From: Hyphomicrobiales bacterium
GTDB lineage: Bacteria; Pseudomonadota; Alphaproteobacteria; Rhizobiales; CAYWUX01
Direction of reading: 5' to 3'
Assembly: GCA_028279265.1 (NCBI GenBank)
Contig: JANQOC010000515.1
Span: 1-8,456, forward strand
DNA length: 8,456 nt
Shown here: piece by piece, positions 6,314-8,456 of the stretch
Layout of the letters: every line of letters starts with the position of its first letter
Numbering within the stretch: the first letter of the stretch is position 1
Position numbers and translations under genes: made by a program
Notes under the pieces: generated by a model
Seen by the model: only the letters and a program-made list of their open reading frames with translations
Databases searched by the model: none
Told to the model about the DNA's origin: nothing

Positions 6314-8011
6314 ATGCAGGGAAAAGGTGCGCGTGAGATAATACCGGGATCCGGAAGGCGAAAGGCTCCGGCCTTTCCCAAGGGCCGGCAACTCGATCCG
6401 GAGATTCTGAAGAACGTGCAGGATCTGTTGGAAGGCCGATCCCGTCAACGTGACTATCTGATTGAAAATCTGCATGTGCTTCAGGATCATTACGGTTTTC
6501 TCGGCGCCGCCGAACTTCACGCCCTGGCTGAAGACATGAAGCTTCCCATGTCGGAGGTCTACGAAGTCGCCTCCTTTTATGCCCATTTTGATATCGTGCT
6601 TGATGGCGAAACCCCGCCACCCCCTGTTACCGTTCGCGTCTGCGACTCGCTCTCCTGCGAGCTTGCCGGTGCGCAGGACCTGATCGCGGAACTGGAGGCC
6701 AAAACCAACGACGGGGAAATACGCGTCCTGCGGGCACCGTGTATGGGCCGTTGCCAGTGCGCACCGGTGGCAGAAGTAGGGCACCGGCATGTGGACGAGG
6801 CAAGCGCTGATTCCATCATCGATGTTGCCGCCGGCGATGACCTGCATGCGGACATACCTGATTACATCGATATGAAAAACTATCAGGCGAATGGGGGATA
6901 TGAGATCCTGCAGAGATGCCTAGACGGAGAGTTGAGCGCGCTTGACGTGATTGGAATTCTCTCTTCTGCGGGACTGCGGGGCCTTGGCGGTGCTGGCTTC
7001 CCGGCCGGAAAAAAGTGGGAGTTTGTGCGCGCTGAGCCCGGTCCGCGTCTCATGACAATTAACGGCGATGAAGGTGAACCCGGCACATTCAAGGATCGCC
7101 ATTACCTCGAATCCGATCCCCACCGGATGCTGGAAGGGGCCTTGATTGCGGCCTGGGCGGTAGAAGCAAAGCGCTGTTACATCTATATGCGCGATGAGTA
7201 TCCGGCGGTCCTCAGGATACTCGCGGGCGAAATCGAGAAATTGAACAACTCGAACCTGACCGCGCACTGCAAATTCGAACTCAGGCGCGGGGCCGGGGCG
7301 TACATTTGCGGTGAAGAGTCGGCGATGATTGAATCCATCGAAGGCAAAAGGGGACTGCCCCGCCACAGGCCGCCTTATATTGCCCAAAACGGTCTCTTCG
7401 GACAACCGACCCTGAACCACAATGTCGAAACCCTGCATTGGATTCGGGACATACTTGACAACGGCGCGGACTGGTTTACTGAACAGGGCAAATCCGGGCA
7501 TCCCGGATTTCGCTCCTATTCCGTGTCCGGACGGGTCAGGGAACCAGGTGTCAAGGTAGCGCCCGCGGGAATTTCCGTCCGCGAACTGATCGACACCCAT
7601 TGCGGCGGCATGATGGAGGGCCACGAATTTAAAGCTTACCTTCCCGGTGGGGCCTCGGGTGGCATATTACCGGCCCGCCTTGACCATCTTCCCCTGGATT
7701 TCGGCACTCTGGAAGAACACGGGTGTTTCATCGGCTCCCATGCTGTCGTCATATTGTCCGATCAGGATAGTATTCGGGACGTGACCCTGAATTTGATGCG
7801 CTTTTTCGAGGACGAAAGTTGCGGTCAGTGCACGCCCTGCCGCAATGGCACGGAAAAGGCGGTCAAACTTTTGAAGGAGGGTTGCAATGATGCTGACCTT
7901 CTGCAGGATCTCTCCGAAGTTATGGAACAGGCTTCTATCTGCGGGTTAGGCCAGGCCGCTCCCAATCCCCTGCGGTGCCTGATAAAATATTTTCCGGAGG
8001 AACTGGCATGA
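6314..8011 (+). CDS. fdh1B: NAD-dependent formate dehydrogenase beta subunit (NuoE-NuoF fusion)
   Basis: Cytoplasmic diaphorase subunit of 565 residues that takes electrons from the formate-oxidising subunit and reduces NAD+. The N-terminal NuoE-like, thioredoxin-fold domain (about 25-165) has the [2Fe-2S] ligands C110-x4-C115 and C143-x3-C147. The NuoF-like domain (about 185-560) has the FMN/NADH glycine loop GLRGLGGAGFPAGKKW (220-235), NGDEGEPGTFKDR (250-262), the GAYICGEESAMIESIEG segment (328-344) and the [4Fe-4S] ligands C503-x2-C506-x2-C509 with C543. The usual Arg of GLRGRGGAG is Leu. Fusion of the two domains and a length near 570 match Methylobacterium Fdh1B as I remember it; in FdsGB or complex I they are separate proteins. 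It overlaps the next gene by ATGA. Start at 6314 rests on AAGGA at 6303-6307; 6281 is the alternative. A NAD-reducing hydrogenase diaphorase is excluded by the next gene only in part. Confidence 0.9.
   Translation: MQGKGAREIIPGSGRRKAPAFPKGRQLDPEILKNVQDLLEGRSRQRDYLIENLHVLQDHYGFLGAAELHALAEDMKLPMSEVYEVASFYAHFDIVLDGETPPPPVTVRVCDSLSCELAGAQDLIAELEAKTNDGEIRVLRAPCMGRCQCAPVAEVGHRHVDEASADSIIDVAAGDDLHADIPDYIDMKNYQANGGYEILQRCLDGELSALDVIGILSSAGLRGLGGAGFPAGKKWEFVRAEPGPRLMTINGDEGEPGTFKDRHYLESDPHRMLEGALIAAWAVEAKRCYIYMRDEYPAVLRILAGEIEKLNNSNLTAHCKFELRRGAGAYICGEESAMIESIEGKRGLPRHRPPYIAQNGLFGQPTLNHNVETLHWIRDILDNGADWFTEQGKSGHPGFRSYSVSGRVREPGVKVAPAGISVRELIDTHCGGMMEGHEFKAYLPGGASGGILPARLDHLPLDFGTLEEHGCFIGSHAVVILSDQDSIRDVTLNLMRFFEDESCGQCTPCRNGTEKAVKLLKEGCNDADLLQDLSEVMEQASICGLGQAAPNPLRCLIKYFPEELA
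7996..8000 (+). promoter_or_regulatory. ribosome-binding site of the catalytic subunit inside the upstream gene
   Basis: GGAGG lies 7 nt before the ATG at 8008 and inside the last codons of the beta-subunit gene. With the ATGA stop-start overlap this points to coupled translation, which would keep the two subunits in equal amounts. Confidence 0.7.
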
Positions 8012-8456
8012 GTGACAGAATTGTTTTTGAACTCGACGGTCAGTCGGTGACAGCAGATGCGGATGAAACCATCTGGCAGGTCGCCCAGAGACTCGGGACA
8101 AAAATCCCACATCTTTGCCATTCCGCTGAAGCCGGCTACAGACCCGACGGCAATTGTCGCGCCTGTATGGTGGAGATCGATGGCGAGCGCGTGCTGGCCG
8201 CCTCCTGTGTGCGTAAGCCGACGGCTGATATGAAAGTGACGACCGGCAGCGAGCGGGCACGAAAAGCGCAAAAGGCCGTGTTCGAGCTTCTGGTCGCCGA
8301 TCAGCCCAGCAAGGAACAATCCCACGATCCGCATTCGAAATTCTGGAACTGGGCAGAAGAACTGGGGGTCACCTCAAGCCGCTATCCGGCCCGCCAGCAA
8401 CCGGTCGCTGATATGAGCCACCCGGCCATGGCCGTTAATCTGGACGCCTGCATCAA
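8008..8456 (+). CDS. fdh1A: formate dehydrogenase alpha (catalytic) subunit, N-terminal part, truncated by window end
   Basis: The first 149 residues of a protein expected to be about 900-990 residues. The N-terminus is a plant-type [2Fe-2S] ferredoxin domain (about 1-80) with ligands C37, C50, C53 and C67 (HLCHS, GNCRAC, ASCV). In FdsA, Fdh1A and NuoG this domain passes electrons towards FMN. The next stretch (about 88-135) has no Cys, so the His-Cys3 cluster of NuoG is absent. Then SHPAMAVNLDACI (137-149) begins the ferredoxin-like [4Fe-4S] region, with C148 as its first Cys. The Mo/W-bis-PGD domain with its Cys or Sec lies beyond the window, so metal, selenium use and substrate cannot be read here. 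Formate is inferred from the frc/ThDP context and from remembered likeness to Fdh1A. Start is fixed by GGAGG at 7996-8000 and the ATGA overlap. Confidence 0.88.
   Translation, partial: MSDRIVFELDGQSVTADADETIWQVAQRLGTKIPHLCHSAEAGYRPDGNCRACMVEIDGERVLAASCVRKPTADMKVTTGSERARKAQKAVFELLVADQPSKEQSHDPHSKFWNWAEELGVTSSRYPARQQPVADMSHPAMAVNLDACI

Noticed and set aside
6920..7624. Minus-strand open frame inside the formate dehydrogenase beta gene
   Set aside because: Shadow of a strongly conserved NuoF domain; no ribosome site or family features.

Overview
The window looks like part of an alphaproteobacterial chromosome, perhaps marine. That is inferred from gene types, moderate GC and Shine-Dalgarno-led, tightly packed genes; no marker gene is present. 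The centre is a divergent C1-acid (probably oxalate) catabolic locus with a shared control region at about 6072-6313.

Leftward (minus strand) from the control region lie a GntR/FCD-type repressor (5379-6071), a thiamine-diphosphate (ThDP) enzyme (3618-5345), formyl-CoA:oxalate CoA-transferase Frc (2320-3570) and a secreted/membrane HupE/UreJ-family protein (875 to about 2161). Gaps of 33 and 47 nt, and a possible 4-nt overlap at the end, suggest one operon. Rightward lie a fused NuoE-NuoF diaphorase subunit of an NAD-linked formate dehydrogenase (6314-8011) and, overlapping it by ATGA, the start of the catalytic molybdo/tungsto subunit (8008 to the window end, incomplete). A palindromic GntR-type operator candidate (TGGTATACCA, 6147-6156) and a second 16-bp inverted repeat (6125-6140) lie between the two arms.

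Proposed chemistry: Frc moves CoA from formyl-CoA to an acid (oxalate for the characterised family), releasing formate. The ThDP enzyme cleaves the acyl-CoA and regenerates formyl-CoA. Formate dehydrogenase oxidises formate to CO2 and yields NADH. The main surprise is that the ThDP enzyme is not a canonical oxalyl-CoA decarboxylase. By remembered alignment it looks more like the mycobacterial IlvG / human ILVBL-HACL branch and lacks the Tyr-Glu pair and the post-NN Tyr of the Oxalobacter enzyme. Either this is a non-orthologous oxalyl-CoA decarboxylase or the locus handles another 2-hydroxyacyl-CoA that yields formyl-CoA.

At the left edge a plus-strand carboxymuconolactone decarboxylase/AhpD-fold gene (60-695) converges on the operon. 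Its usual CxxC motif is CxxS. A possible tail of an upstream gene ends 1 nt before it. The 179-bp convergent gap (696-874) holds weak hairpins and a short degenerate TCAAGG repeat, but no classical terminator. No RNA genes, insertion sequences or CRISPR arrays were seen.
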